A stretch of DNA of 9,300 nt from Ignavibacteria bacterium (GTDB lineage Bacteria > Bacteroidota > Ignavibacteria > Ignavibacteriales > Melioribacteraceae), in assembly GCA_027347545.1 (NCBI GenBank), contig DAIEQT010000089.1, positions 1 through 9,300 on the forward strand, written 5' to 3'. The notes under the pieces are model-generated. The model was given only the letters and a program-made list of their open reading frames with translations. It was not told where the DNA came from and ran no database searches. This document shows, in pieces, positions 1 through 7,900 of the stretch. The position numbers and the translations under genes were made by a program. How positions within the stretch are numbered: the first letter of the stretch is position 1; the number at the start of each line of letters is the position of its first letter.

Positions 1-1
1 T

Positions 2-559
2 TCTGCACATAAAATAAATGGTCCTAAGGGAATTGGATTTGCTTACGCGAAAAGCGGAACGCCACTTTCTCCTCTTTTGTTTGGCGGCTCACAAGAAAGA
101 AATAGACGCGGCGGAACAGAAAACATTGCCGGAATTGTTGGATTTGCTGAAGCAGTTAGAATAAGAAAAGTAACTATGAATGATACTTTCGACCATGTTT
201 CTCAGCTTCGTAAAAGGTTTATTGATGGAATTAAGAATTTAGATAACGATAATATTACCATAAACGGCGGAGAAGATGCTCTCCCTTATATTGTAAGTTT
301 AACTTTAGATTCTGAGAGTTACCGCAACGATTCAGACTCAATGATAATGTATTTGGATATTAATGGTTTGGCTGTTTCAAGCGGTTCTGCCTGTACTAGC
401 GGAACAATTAAAGCTTCTCACGTAATCTTAGCAAGCGGTTACAAACCGGAAGACGCTGCCGGCACACTAAGAATTTCTTTCGGTTATCAAAACACTATTG
501 AAGAAGTTGAGCGCGCTTTAGAAATAATGAAAGCGTTTTTACAGAAATTCAAGAAGTAG
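2..559 (+). CDS. Cysteine desulfurase, NifS/IscS-like group I, C-terminal part (5' end outside window)
   Basis: This PLP enzyme takes sulfur from L-cysteine as a persulfide for Fe-S cluster assembly and tRNA thiolation in the cytoplasm. The frame is open from base 2, so the true start lies to the left. The first codons give SAHKINGPKGIG, the Schiff-base lysine motif of class V aminotransferases, with Lys encoded at 11-13. It is followed by the family segment GGSQERNRRGGTENI. The persulfide cysteine lies in SSGSACTSG (Cys codon at 392-394) and is followed by SHVILASG. The long Cys loop and that wording place it in group I (NifS/IscS) rather than SufS. About 54 residues follow the active-site Cys, a little shorter than in classic IscS/NifS. 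The last 11 bases overlap the end of the small convergent gene on the other strand. The family is certain; the choice between nifS and iscS cannot be made without its neighbours on the left. Confidence 0.95.
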   Translation, partial: SAHKINGPKGIGFAYAKSGTPLSPLLFGGSQERNRRGGTENIAGIVGFAEAVRIRKVTMNDTFDHVSQLRKRFIDGIKNLDNDNITINGGEDALPYIVSLTLDSESYRNDSDSMIMYLDINGLAVSSGSACTSGTIKASHVILASGYKPEDAAGTLRISFGYQNTIEEVERALEIMKAFLQKFKK

Positions 560-698
560 ATTCTTCTCCCTTATCTGCAATTCTTTCAAGACTATCTGCT
601 ATTGAAGACAACGAGCGTGAAATGTTGAATACTGTTCTAAGCAAAAACCAAGATGGAATTACTAACAATACAAAAGCAATTATTCCAGCGTAGTTCAC
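549..698 (-). CDS. Small single-span membrane protein, 49 aa, function unknown
   Basis: I do not recognise a family. The gene starts at GTG (698-696), 5 nt after a full AAGGAGG Shine-Dalgarno at 710-704, and stops at TGA (551-549). The protein opens MNYAGIIAFVLLVIPSWFLL: residues 4-20 are a strongly hydrophobic helix with one Pro and one Trp, followed by Arg21. Residues 28-42 (SRSLSSIADSLERIAD) show a leucine/isoleucine spacing typical of an amphipathic helix, and the tail is charged (KGEESTS). This is the layout of a bitopic small membrane protein with a cytoplasmic helix that could dock on a partner. It begins only 12 bp after the accD stop, so it is the last visible gene of the operon, and it runs tail to tail into the cysteine desulfurase (11 bp overlap). 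The ribosome site, spacing and protein logic argue that it is real. The function is open; a regulatory or scaffolding subunit is one possibility. Confidence 0.75.
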   Translation of the reverse strand: MNYAGIIAFVLLVIPSWFLLRTVFNISRSLSSIADSLERIADKGEESTS

Positions 699-703
699 AA
701 TCC

Positions 704-710
704 CCTCCTT
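704..710 (-). promoter_or_regulatory. Strong Shine-Dalgarno AAGGAGG for the small membrane protein
   Basis: On the minus strand the bases directly after the accD TAA read AAGGAGG, then GGATT, then GTG. This is a complete anti-16S match at ideal spacing. It is the best ribosome binding site in the window, since the other operon genes have weak or partial sites. It fixes the GTG at 698 as the start of the 49-residue gene. Confidence 0.75.
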
Positions 711-1553
711 TTAATTCCCCAGATAATCTATTAACTGAGCTAGTTTATCTTTCATTTGTTTTCTGTTTACAATAAAATCTATGAAGCCGTTTTCAAGCAA
801 GAACTCAGAGCGCTGGAAACCTTCCGGCAAATCTTTACCGATAGTCTGCTTAATTACACGCGGTCCAGCAAATCCAATTAGCGCTTTTGGCTCAGCAATT
901 ATTACATCTCCAAGCATAGCATAACTTGCAGTAATGCCGCCGGTTGTTGGATCAGTTAAAATGGATATGTAAGGAATATGCGCGTCAGCCAATCTTGCTA
1001 AACGAGAACTTGTCTTTGCCATTTGCATAAGCGAATAAGCTCCTTCCATCATTCTTGCGCCGCCGCTTTGGCTAATAATAATCATTGGAATTTTTTCTTC
1101 GTAAGCCACATCAATCGCTCTGGCTATTTTTTCACCAACAACGCTGCCCATGCTGCCGCCTATAAATCCAAAATCCATGCAAGCTAAAGAAACTTTCTTA
1201 CCATGAATTTTTCCGGTTCCGGATCTAAGAGCATCATATAAGCCGGATTTTTTAATTGTAGCAGCAACTCTGTCTTTATACTTTTTGGTATCAGAAAAAT
1301 GAAGCGGATCGCCGGATTTCATCTTTTTATCTAATTCTTTAAATGTTCCTTCATCAAACAATATTGAGATATATTCCTTGCTGCCGATGCGGAAATGATA
1401 ATTACATTTCTGGCAGCACCAGAGATTCACTTCCAACTGTTTAGTATGAATTATTTCGCCGCACTCTTCGCATTTACGCCACTGCCCATCCGGCAAATCT
1501 GTTTTTTTACTATCGCGGGATATATTTTCTTTCTTTCTAGTAAACCAGCCCAT
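711..1553 (-). CDS. accD: Acetyl-CoA carboxylase carboxyltransferase subunit beta (AccD)
   Basis: AccD pairs with AccA to move the carboxyl group from carboxybiotin on AccB to acetyl-CoA, giving malonyl-CoA, the committed step of fatty acid synthesis in the cytoplasm. The 280 residues fit a compact bacterial AccD. The N-terminal zinc ribbon is intact: Cys28-x2-Cys31 and Cys47-x2-Cys50. The crotonase-fold carboxyltransferase domain follows, with FIGGSMGSVVGEK (130-142), QSGGARMMEG (162-171), DPTTGGITAS (201-210) and a GFAGPRVIKQTIG segment around 227-239, all typical of AccD. The ATG overlaps the stop of the DUF1573 gene upstream in a TAATG junction (1555-1551), so translation is probably coupled. 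A small membrane protein gene follows 12 bp after the stop. AccA, AccB and AccC are not in the window. Confidence 0.97.
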   Translation of the reverse strand: MGWFTRKKENISRDSKKTDLPDGQWRKCEECGEIIHTKQLEVNLWCCQKCNYHFRIGSKEYISILFDEGTFKELDKKMKSGDPLHFSDTKKYKDRVAATIKKSGLYDALRSGTGKIHGKKVSLACMDFGFIGGSMGSVVGEKIARAIDVAYEEKIPMIIISQSGGARMMEGAYSLMQMAKTSSRLARLADAHIPYISILTDPTTGGITASYAMLGDVIIAEPKALIGFAGPRVIKQTIGKDLPEGFQRSEFLLENGFIDFIVNRKQMKDKLAQLIDYLGN

Positions 1554-2281
1554 TATGCTTTTCTCTTAAGTATGTTTGCTGTTAATGTTATTACTTGATT
1601 CGGACCGGTAGGATCGTTTGAGAATATTGTAACTGTTCTTGTAAAGATGCCTTCTCTGTTAGCAGTATCAAGTTCAATTCTAATGTTTCCGCTTTCGCCT
1701 GGATTAAGTTTTTTGCTGCTAACTAACGCCGCTGTGCATCCGCAAGATGTTTTTACATCTTGAATTTCAAGTACACCTTTACCGGTATTTTTCAAACCGA
1801 TTTTAACTTCGACTAATTTCCCTTCTTCAACTTTCCCAAAATCATATTGATTTTTGGAAAGTTTTAGTTTGGGGATTTTTACCTCTACAGGCTTTTCATC
1901 ATTTTTCTGAACAACTACACAAGTAAAATTCAATTTGAAGTCGGGTGTCTTCGGATCGTTAGTCATTACATAAACATATTTTTCTTGCGGTCCCAATCTA
2001 TTAGCAGAATTAAACTCAACTTTAATTGTTGTTTTCTCACCAGGCTTCAAAGTATTCTTTTCAGGTTTAGCTGCTGTGCAACCGCAAGAAGCTTGCACAT
2101 TATTGATCGTCAAATCGGCATTGCCGCTATTGCTTATTTCGAACGTGGTATTTACAACTTGTCCCTCTTCAACTGTTCCAAAATCATGGAATGTTTTCTT
2201 AGCGTTAATTTTGGGCGCGCTGAATTGAGCAAAATAGTTTCCGAATGAAACAAGAAGAAGTAGTACAACAAACTTTTTCAT
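1553..2281 (-). CDS. Exported protein with two tandem DUF1573 domains
   Basis: The protein has 242 residues. Residues 1-18 are a Sec-type signal peptide (MKK, a leucine/valine core, then NYFA before Gln19). There is no lipobox Cys, so a soluble periplasmic or secreted protein is likely. Two DUF1573 units follow, roughly 31-122 and 146-237. They align with each other through DFGTVEEG (33-40) and DFGKVEEG (147-154), SCGCTAA (65-71) and SCGCTAA (179-185), LKPGE and LNPGE, SANR and TANR, and TNDP and SNDP. A lysine-rich linker joins them. DUF1573 domains have an Ig-like, ASH-type beta fold and are common in Bacteroidota envelope proteins; the biochemical role is unknown. No T9SS C-terminal sorting domain is seen. 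The start overlaps the tsaB stop in ATGA, and a GGAAAGG ribosome site (2295-2289) lies 7 nt upstream. Confidence 0.93.
   Translation of the reverse strand: MKKFVVLLLLVSFGNYFAQFSAPKINAKKTFHDFGTVEEGQVVNTTFEISNSGNADLTINNVQASCGCTAAKPEKNTLKPGEKTTIKVEFNSANRLGPQEKYVYVMTNDPKTPDFKLNFTCVVVQKNDEKPVEVKIPKLKLSKNQYDFGKVEEGKLVEVKIGLKNTGKGVLEIQDVKTSCGCTAALVSSKKLNPGESGNIRIELDTANREGIFTRTVTIFSNDPTGPNQVITLTANILKRKA
1641..2191 (-). repeat. Ancient intragenic tandem duplication of the DUF1573 domain
   Basis: The exported protein carries two copies of one domain (residues about 31-120 and 146-214, with the C-terminal strands continuing to 237). Conserved blocks recur in the same order: DFGxVEEG, SCGCTAA, PGE, ANR and NDP. 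The DNA of the two copies differs at many codon positions, so this is an old protein-level duplication, not a recent DNA repeat. Confidence 0.75.
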
Positions 2282-2934
2282 TTCTTTACCTTTCCTACAA
2301 ACTGTTTTATGTAATTTGGTTCTAAATTATCGTAATCAAAAGTTAACAAATCTGAGCCAAATAAATAAGCCCAACGCCCAACATAGCTGGCTCTATTCTG
2401 TACATTACGAATCTCAGTCCCATCAGCAAAAGTATTTCCGAAGTTCATTTCACCAGCGCCTATGTATTTGTTCAGTTTACCGCGTTCAATCAATTCCAGT
2501 TGATTTACTGTTTCAATCTTGTCTTCACTTAGTAAATATTTTGCGAAGTAAACATCATCAATGCTTGCGCTTGTTATTAGGTTAAAAACTTTCCCGTAAG
2601 GAATACCTTCGGAAACTTGCAAAGCAAGCGTATCGAATGTTGGAACTGGAACAATTGGCAATGAGCTTCCAAAAGCCAAACCCTTTGCGGCTGCTACTCC
2701 AATCCTTAAACCGGTGAAAGAACCCGGTCCCATCGAAACAGCAATAGATTTCACTTCGGCAATTTTAATCCCGGCTTGCGAAAGCACCGCGTCAACCATA
2801 TCAATAAGTTTTTGCGAATGAATGTGTTTCTGCAAATGATTTAGCTCGACAAAGATTTTTTCATCAAGCAAAACGGCTGCGCTGCACATTTCGCCGGTAG
2901 TTTCAATTGAGAGAATTGGGAAAAACTTATTCAT
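2278..2934 (-). CDS. tsaB: tRNA t6A biosynthesis protein TsaB (YeaZ-like)
   Basis: TsaB is the non-catalytic partner that dimerises with TsaD and, with TsaE, builds the complex that puts threonylcarbamoyl on A37 of ANN-decoding tRNAs. At 218 residues it is near the usual length (about 230 in E. coli). It has the ASKHA-fold opening ILSIETTGEMCSAAVL (7-22), the HSQKL stretch (39-43), the family signature GPGSFTGLRIG (69-79) followed by AAAKGLAF, and LEPNYIKQF near the C terminus (204-212). Where many bacterial TsaB have an Asp-Ala-Arg (DAR-type) motif before the Val-Tyr pair, this one reads TSASIDDVYF (121-130), a mild deviation. The gene overlaps tsaE by 8 bp upstream and the DUF1573 gene by 4 bp downstream. 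TsaC and TsaD are not in the window. Confidence 0.96.
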   Translation of the reverse strand: MNKFFPILSIETTGEMCSAAVLLDEKIFVELNHLQKHIHSQKLIDMVDAVLSQAGIKIAEVKSIAVSMGPGSFTGLRIGVAAAKGLAFGSSLPIVPVPTFDTLALQVSEGIPYGKVFNLITSASIDDVYFAKYLLSEDKIETVNQLELIERGKLNKYIGAGEMNFGNTFADGTEIRNVQNRASYVGRWAYLFGSDLLTFDYDNLEPNYIKQFVGKVKK

Positions 2935-3355
2935 GCTTATCTATTTTTATTTGGCGAGTAGTTTCATCAATCTGAGAAATCTCAACCGCATAATACTTTT
3001 TAGGAAGCACTTCTTCAAACATGTTTGCCCACTCTATGAAAACTATCGAATCCATAGAAGACAAATATTCTTCGAAGCCGATATCATGTAATTCTTCAAC
3101 TCGTTTTAAGCGGTAGAAATCTATGTGAGTAATTTTTTGCTTGCCTTTGTACTCGTTTACAATGGCAAAACTTGGACTCGAAGTTGTGTCAATCGAAAAT
3201 TCTTTGCAAACACTCTTAACAAAAAATGTTTTGCCGCTGCCAAGATTTCCATTAAGACAAACTACGTCTCCGGTTTTCAACAATTGGGTAAATTCCGAAG
3301 CGACGGAAGATGTTTCTTCTTCACCAGTTACAATATTTTGAAACGGCAGATGCAT
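2927..3355 (-). CDS. tsaE: tRNA t6A biosynthesis ATPase TsaE (YjeE-like)
   Basis: TsaE is the small ATPase that drives turnover of the TsaBD complex during t6A synthesis. The 142 residues match the family's usual size. It shows the Walker A loop GNLGSGKT (36-43), the SSPSFAIVNEY segment (59-69), HIDFYRL (77-83), the IGFEEYL stretch (92-98) and a beta strand ending in IEWANMFEEVLP (107-118), the acidic Glu-Trp segment conserved in TsaE. Its ATG shares one base with the porX stop (TAATG at 3357-3353), and a GGAG sits 11 nt upstream inside the end of porX. It precedes tsaB directly, so two subunits of the same complex are made side by side. Confidence 0.96.
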   Translation of the reverse strand: MHLPFQNIVTGEEETSSVASEFTQLLKTGDVVCLNGNLGSGKTFFVKSVCKEFSIDTTSSPSFAIVNEYKGKQKITHIDFYRLKRVEELHDIGFEEYLSSMDSIVFIEWANMFEEVLPKKYYAVEISQIDETTRQIKIDKHE

Positions 3356-4926
3356 TACGCTCTACTCTCCATTGTAATAACCGGAAGAATCATTTCCTCA
3401 AGAGAAACACCACCATGCTGAAAACTGTCTTTATAGTAGCTTAGATATTTATGATATTCTGTTGGATAGACAAAATAAAAATCTTCTTTTGAGATGATAT
3501 AGCTTATAGTAACACCACGCTTCGGCAATTTGTAGTCACTAGGATTCTTAATATAGATTGCATGTTTTTCATCAACTTTTAGATTTCTGCCGAACTTGAA
3601 GCGAAGATTTGCCGATGCTTCTTTATCGCCAAGAACTTTTGCGCCGCGTTGAGTGCGAATACTTCCATGATCGGTTGTTAAAACAATTCTGGCTTTGGGA
3701 ATGCTTGCAACAGCGCGGAAAGTATTTAGCAAAGACGAATGCTGAAACCAGGTATTAGTTAACGATCTGTATGCTGATTCATCCGGCGCAATCTCTTTTA
3801 GTATTTCAGAATCAGAACGCCCGTGAGCAATCATATCCAAAAAGTTAACAACTACTGCCATTAGATGAGTTTTCTTGTGAGATAAAATATTCTGCTCAAA
3901 CGCACGCCCAACTTCCGGATCAATTATTTTCATGTACTTCAAATCATTCTTAAGATTCACTTTTCTTCTATTTAGTAAAAGTTGTAGCAAATCTTTTTCA
4001 TATTTGTTCATGCTGTTTTCATCATCACTCATCGTACTCCACAAATCGGGATAATGCTTTTCTATTTCGGAAGGATACAAACCGGCAAACAAAGCATTAC
4101 GGGAATATGGCGTAGCTGTCGGCAATATCGAATAGTAATAATCTTTCTGAATGTTAAACAAACTTGTTAAGTGTTTTTCCATAACCAGCCATTGATCGAG
4201 ACGCAAGCAGTCAATCACAAAGAAGAAAAGGGGTCCATCAAAATTCTTTAGCTGAGGCAGTACATAATCATCAACTATCTGAGTTGATAGTGTAGGCGCT
4301 TCATCTTTTTCAGTAGCATCAATCCAATCTTTGTAATTCTTCTCAACATACTTTGCAAAAGCCTGGTTGCATTCTTTTCTTTGCTCAATTAGCATTTGGC
4401 GCAAATCTATTTCGGGATGTTCATCCAGTTCCATATCCCAGTTAACGAGTTTCTGATAAATCTCAATCCAATCATCAAAATTAGGATCGAGTGTTAGCAG
4501 CCGGTTTATTTCGTTGAAAGAATTGAGATAATCTTTCTGAACATATTCGCCGGATATTTTTTTGCTCTCGAGGAATTTTTTGCAAACAAGTAAAATTTGC
4601 GAAGGTAAAACCGGCTTTATTAAATAATCACTAATCTTGCTGCCGATTGCATCGTGCATTAAGCTTTCTTCTTCGCTTTTAGTAACCATTACAACCGGAA
4701 TGTTGGAATTGATTTCCTTTATCTGCTGAAGTGTTTCCAGTCCGCCAAGTCCAGCCATCATTTCATCGAGAAAGATGAGATCGAACTGCTTGCTCTTAAC
4801 TTCGGAAATTGCATCTTCGCCGTTTGTAACTGTGTCAACTTCATAGCCTTTTTCGTTTAAGAAAATGATATGCGAGCGAAGCAATTCAATTTCGTCATCA
4901 ACCCAAAGGATTCTGTTTCTTTTCAT
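3355..4926 (-). CDS. porX: PorX-type T9SS regulator: response regulator receiver plus PglZ/alkaline-phosphatase domain
   Basis: Its 523 residues match Porphyromonas gingivalis PorX (about 520), which with the kinase PorY and the sigma factor SigP controls T9SS genes. Residues 5-120 are a receiver domain with acidic pair Asp10/Asp11, phospho-acceptor Asp54, Thr82 and Lys104-Pro105, so it should be phosphorylatable. A helical linker with charged, Trp-containing helices covers about 125-225. Residues 230-523 are a PglZ domain of the alkaline phosphatase superfamily. Likely metal and nucleophile residues are Asp239 in VIDCLRLDQW, Thr270/Thr272 in LPTATPYSRN, Asp364 and His368 in NFLDMIAHG, Asp419-His420 in TTDHG, and His504 in FQHGGVSLEEM. 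All are present, so phosphodiesterase activity (reported for PorX on oligonucleotides) is plausible. The gene begins 24 bp after sprA with only a weak ribosome site. No PorY-like kinase is in the window. Confidence 0.93.
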   Translation of the reverse strand: MKRNRILWVDDEIELLRSHIIFLNEKGYEVDTVTNGEDAISEVKSKQFDLIFLDEMMAGLGGLETLQQIKEINSNIPVVMVTKSEEESLMHDAIGSKISDYLIKPVLPSQILLVCKKFLESKKISGEYVQKDYLNSFNEINRLLTLDPNFDDWIEIYQKLVNWDMELDEHPEIDLRQMLIEQRKECNQAFAKYVEKNYKDWIDATEKDEAPTLSTQIVDDYVLPQLKNFDGPLFFFVIDCLRLDQWLVMEKHLTSLFNIQKDYYYSILPTATPYSRNALFAGLYPSEIEKHYPDLWSTMSDDENSMNKYEKDLLQLLLNRRKVNLKNDLKYMKIIDPEVGRAFEQNILSHKKTHLMAVVVNFLDMIAHGRSDSEILKEIAPDESAYRSLTNTWFQHSSLLNTFRAVASIPKARIVLTTDHGSIRTQRGAKVLGDKEASANLRFKFGRNLKVDEKHAIYIKNPSDYKLPKRGVTISYIISKEDFYFVYPTEYHKYLSYYKDSFQHGGVSLEEMILPVITMESRA

Positions 4927-4950
4927 GGTCCATTCAACTTTTCTAAATTG

Positions 4951-7900
4951 TTATTGAATTGCTATTCTAACGTCAACACCGGCTTCGTTTGTGGTTGTTG
5001 GCGGAATGCGTGCAGCACCTTTCGGGTCAATAGTTGTCCGCTTATAAAATAATGTCAGCGATACTCTTGAACTCATTACATATCTAATTTTTGGCTCAAT
5101 TATAGTATTTGTTTTTCCATCTAGTTCATCGCCAGTCTCCTTATACTCATCCATCTTGTAAATTACACTCGAAGTTCTTCCTCTTGTATAGGAAAGTGAA
5201 ATTTCAATATCGTTTTTTAAATCAATACCAAATAAAGGAAGAGAAAAACCTGACTTGCTATAACTTGCAGTAAAGTTTATATCTTGAGTATAAGATTGTG
5301 TAATATTTTTCGTAGAAACACCAAGGCTGTAGCCGGTCTTTGTTGAATAACGGACTGTGCTCTGAAAATTTCCGCCAAAGAGTTCATCGAAGTTGAATGT
5401 TAAGCCGACTAGTGGATTAAATGCATAATCAATTTTCTGCGATTGGACTTCTTGGTTTCCTTCGGGATTTATTCTCCATCCTTCGCTATAATTAGAATCG
5501 TAACTATGATTTAAGGATACACGTTTGGCAAATTTGAAAATTGATAGTTGTTCTAAACCATTCCAGGTAAAAGACCAATTTGGTCTTGGAATATAATTCA
5601 AAACTTTTGCTAAGAAAGGCACTTTGCCAAGAATAGATAATGTTTCAAACCCAGAAACGAAGGCTTCGGATAAGTTTTCACTTGAATCTGCATACGAACT
5701 ATGTACTTTCTTAATGCCTGTACCCAAAAATGGAAGAGGAAGGGATAAGAATGATCGCTCAATCGATCCGCTAGATACTTGGTTTGCAATAGTTGGGACA
5801 CCATTCTCATCGGTTTGGATTGTAACAGTCTTATTAATTCCCCAGCCAACTCTCCAGCGAATATCAACTTGGGCGCCTTCCCACAATGGTTTCGAGGTTT
5901 TCAAATCAATATCATTCTTATGAGAATAACTGTCTTGTAAATTTCCTGATGGCGCACGTTTTCCAATATCGTTGGAAAAACCTAGCATAAACATTCTGCT
6001 CGGACCTTTATCATCATTGTATTTTGCGCCAAAGAAATTATTGAAACCGGTACCAACGCCTAAAAGTCCGCCACCGGAGTAAGTACTATTCTGTGAAAAA
6101 TTAATGCTTATCTGATCGTAATCGAAGAGAATGTATTTAATACCTAGTTTCAAAACATCTAACGATCTCGCAAAAATGCTTGGACCTTTTGGAATTGTAT
6201 CAACTGCCGTATCGTAAACGAGTGATGAATCAACTGCCATGACAGGTATAGAATCATTAACTGCAATACCAAGTGAATCCGAAATAATTGGTTTCTTAGT
6301 TGAATCACTTTGAACAACTTGCGCTGGTTGATTAATTGTTCTTCCAGCACCACGTCCGCTTCCGCTTCTTCTTCCGCCAGTACTGCCGCCTCTTTCCGGC
6401 TGCTGCTGAATAACCGGAACTGCTTTAACTTCTTCCTTCGTTTCAAACAATGGCGCAAAAAGCGATTTTAATCGAATGGTCATTCCGGCAGAAATTCTGT
6501 TTGAATAGCCGGCGCTTCTTCCCAACTCTTTCTGCTGGAAATTATTTTGCCATTGATAGCTTGCAGAATATGATGCGTTTAGATTTATAAAATTATTCAG
6601 TCCGAACCATGTCGGTATTCTCGGATTAGAACGCAAATCAAACGACTGCTTGTAGCTATAATCTTTGCCAAAGAATACACCGGAAAATATCTCACGCCAA
6701 ATCTGCCCTTCGCTTTTTTCAATGTTTATTCCATCAATATTATTAACCAGCAATTCGGCTAAAGTTGATTGAACATCAAAATTGTAGGCTAAGCCTAAAT
6801 TTAGGAAGCCTCCTTCAGTGAATGTCCAGTTTATTCCGGCACCTCTACTTGCGGAAAAATCCCTTTGAATATCGGGTTTATCAGGATTCGTGCGCGATTG
6901 CGAGTAGCTCCGCTTCCTCATTAATGTGAAAGAAGTGTTAAACGATTGGGGCGTGAAGTAAACTTTCATGTCCTTGTAATCACCGAAAATATCAAAGATA
7001 TAATTTATGATAGGAATATCTGCCGGTTTGAAATATAAATCACGGCTGAAGTTTACTGAGTAGCTTGCGCCGGCATTCCACACCCAGCTCAAACTGTTCT
7101 TTACAATTGGACTTCTATTGAAAGTTTTGTTGTAATTAAAATTCAAGCTGATGTTGTTAAAAATATCGCGTATGTACCAGGCTTCAGTAGGGATCTTAAA
7201 ACGGATGTTTGAAACATTCCACATTTCAGTAACTCCAACTGTTTGAGTTACGTTCTTTATCGAATCAATTCTGGATTGAATTTCTAATTCGTTATAACCC
7301 AAATCCGTAAGTTTTTTTCTTTCAGCATTTTGAGCTTCTGCAATTTTAATATCTGTTCCCGGCAAGTACAATGGATTGGAAGCATTTTCATTTCTGGAAT
7401 AATTAACACGTAAATTACTTCCGCTAAGATTTACTGGAATAAGTTTCAGCACATCAAAATCAACAGACATTCCCCAATTCAAATTATCTTCGCGTGAGCC
7501 AAACCGATCTGAGATTTTATGGAAAAATGGATTAGTCTGGCTTGCATTGACGTTTACACGCATCAAATCTGCAAGCTGAAGCGAAGCATTTGCCGAATAA
7601 GCCCAGCCAGGTGTTTGCTCAGCTTCAAGAACGCGCAGTTCATTCACCCAGACACTTCCACTAACAGCTTGTTCTGGAGTTCCTTTATCTCTTGGATTAA
7701 CTATACCAATCGTAAAGAAAGAAACTTTAGTCAACGAAGGATTTCCTCTGATGCCGTAATAATGTCCCGGCAAATTTTCTACAGGAATGCGATAAACCAT
7801 ATTGGCAGAATCTCTTTTCTGCTTAATGGCTGTAAGGTCGGCAAACTTCATGCTCACTTCATTCCAGTCGGCTTGAACGGGTTGCCGGTATTCGTAATAG

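Noticed and set aside
640..690. Possible weak hairpin (GGAAT ... ATTCC) as a terminator.
   Set aside because: Only about 5 bp of stem with a long loop and no T-run; it also lies inside the small membrane protein gene.
511..693. Plus-strand open frame that would extend the cysteine desulfurase by about 50 residues if one base were added in the T-run at 536-540 (frameshift or slippage idea).
   Set aside because: The same DNA encodes, on the minus strand, a small gene with a full Shine-Dalgarno, a proper start and a sensible membrane protein. The plus-strand frame has no start of its own and is best seen as its antisense shadow; the desulfurase already ends at a normal place.
1985..2248. Plus-strand ORF antisense to the DUF1573 gene.
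   Set aside because: It is an antisense shadow of a clearly real gene, with no ribosome site or known domain.
3355..4926. PglZ domain as a sign of a BREX phage-defence system.
   Set aside because: The PglZ domain is fused to an intact receiver domain at PorX length, and no BREX genes are nearby; sprA next door supports a T9SS role.
6159..6458. Minus-strand ORF of 99 codons inside sprA in another frame.
   Set aside because: It covers the low-complexity insert, where skewed codons keep alternative frames open; the product is Arg/Leu/Gln-rich and resembles nothing known.
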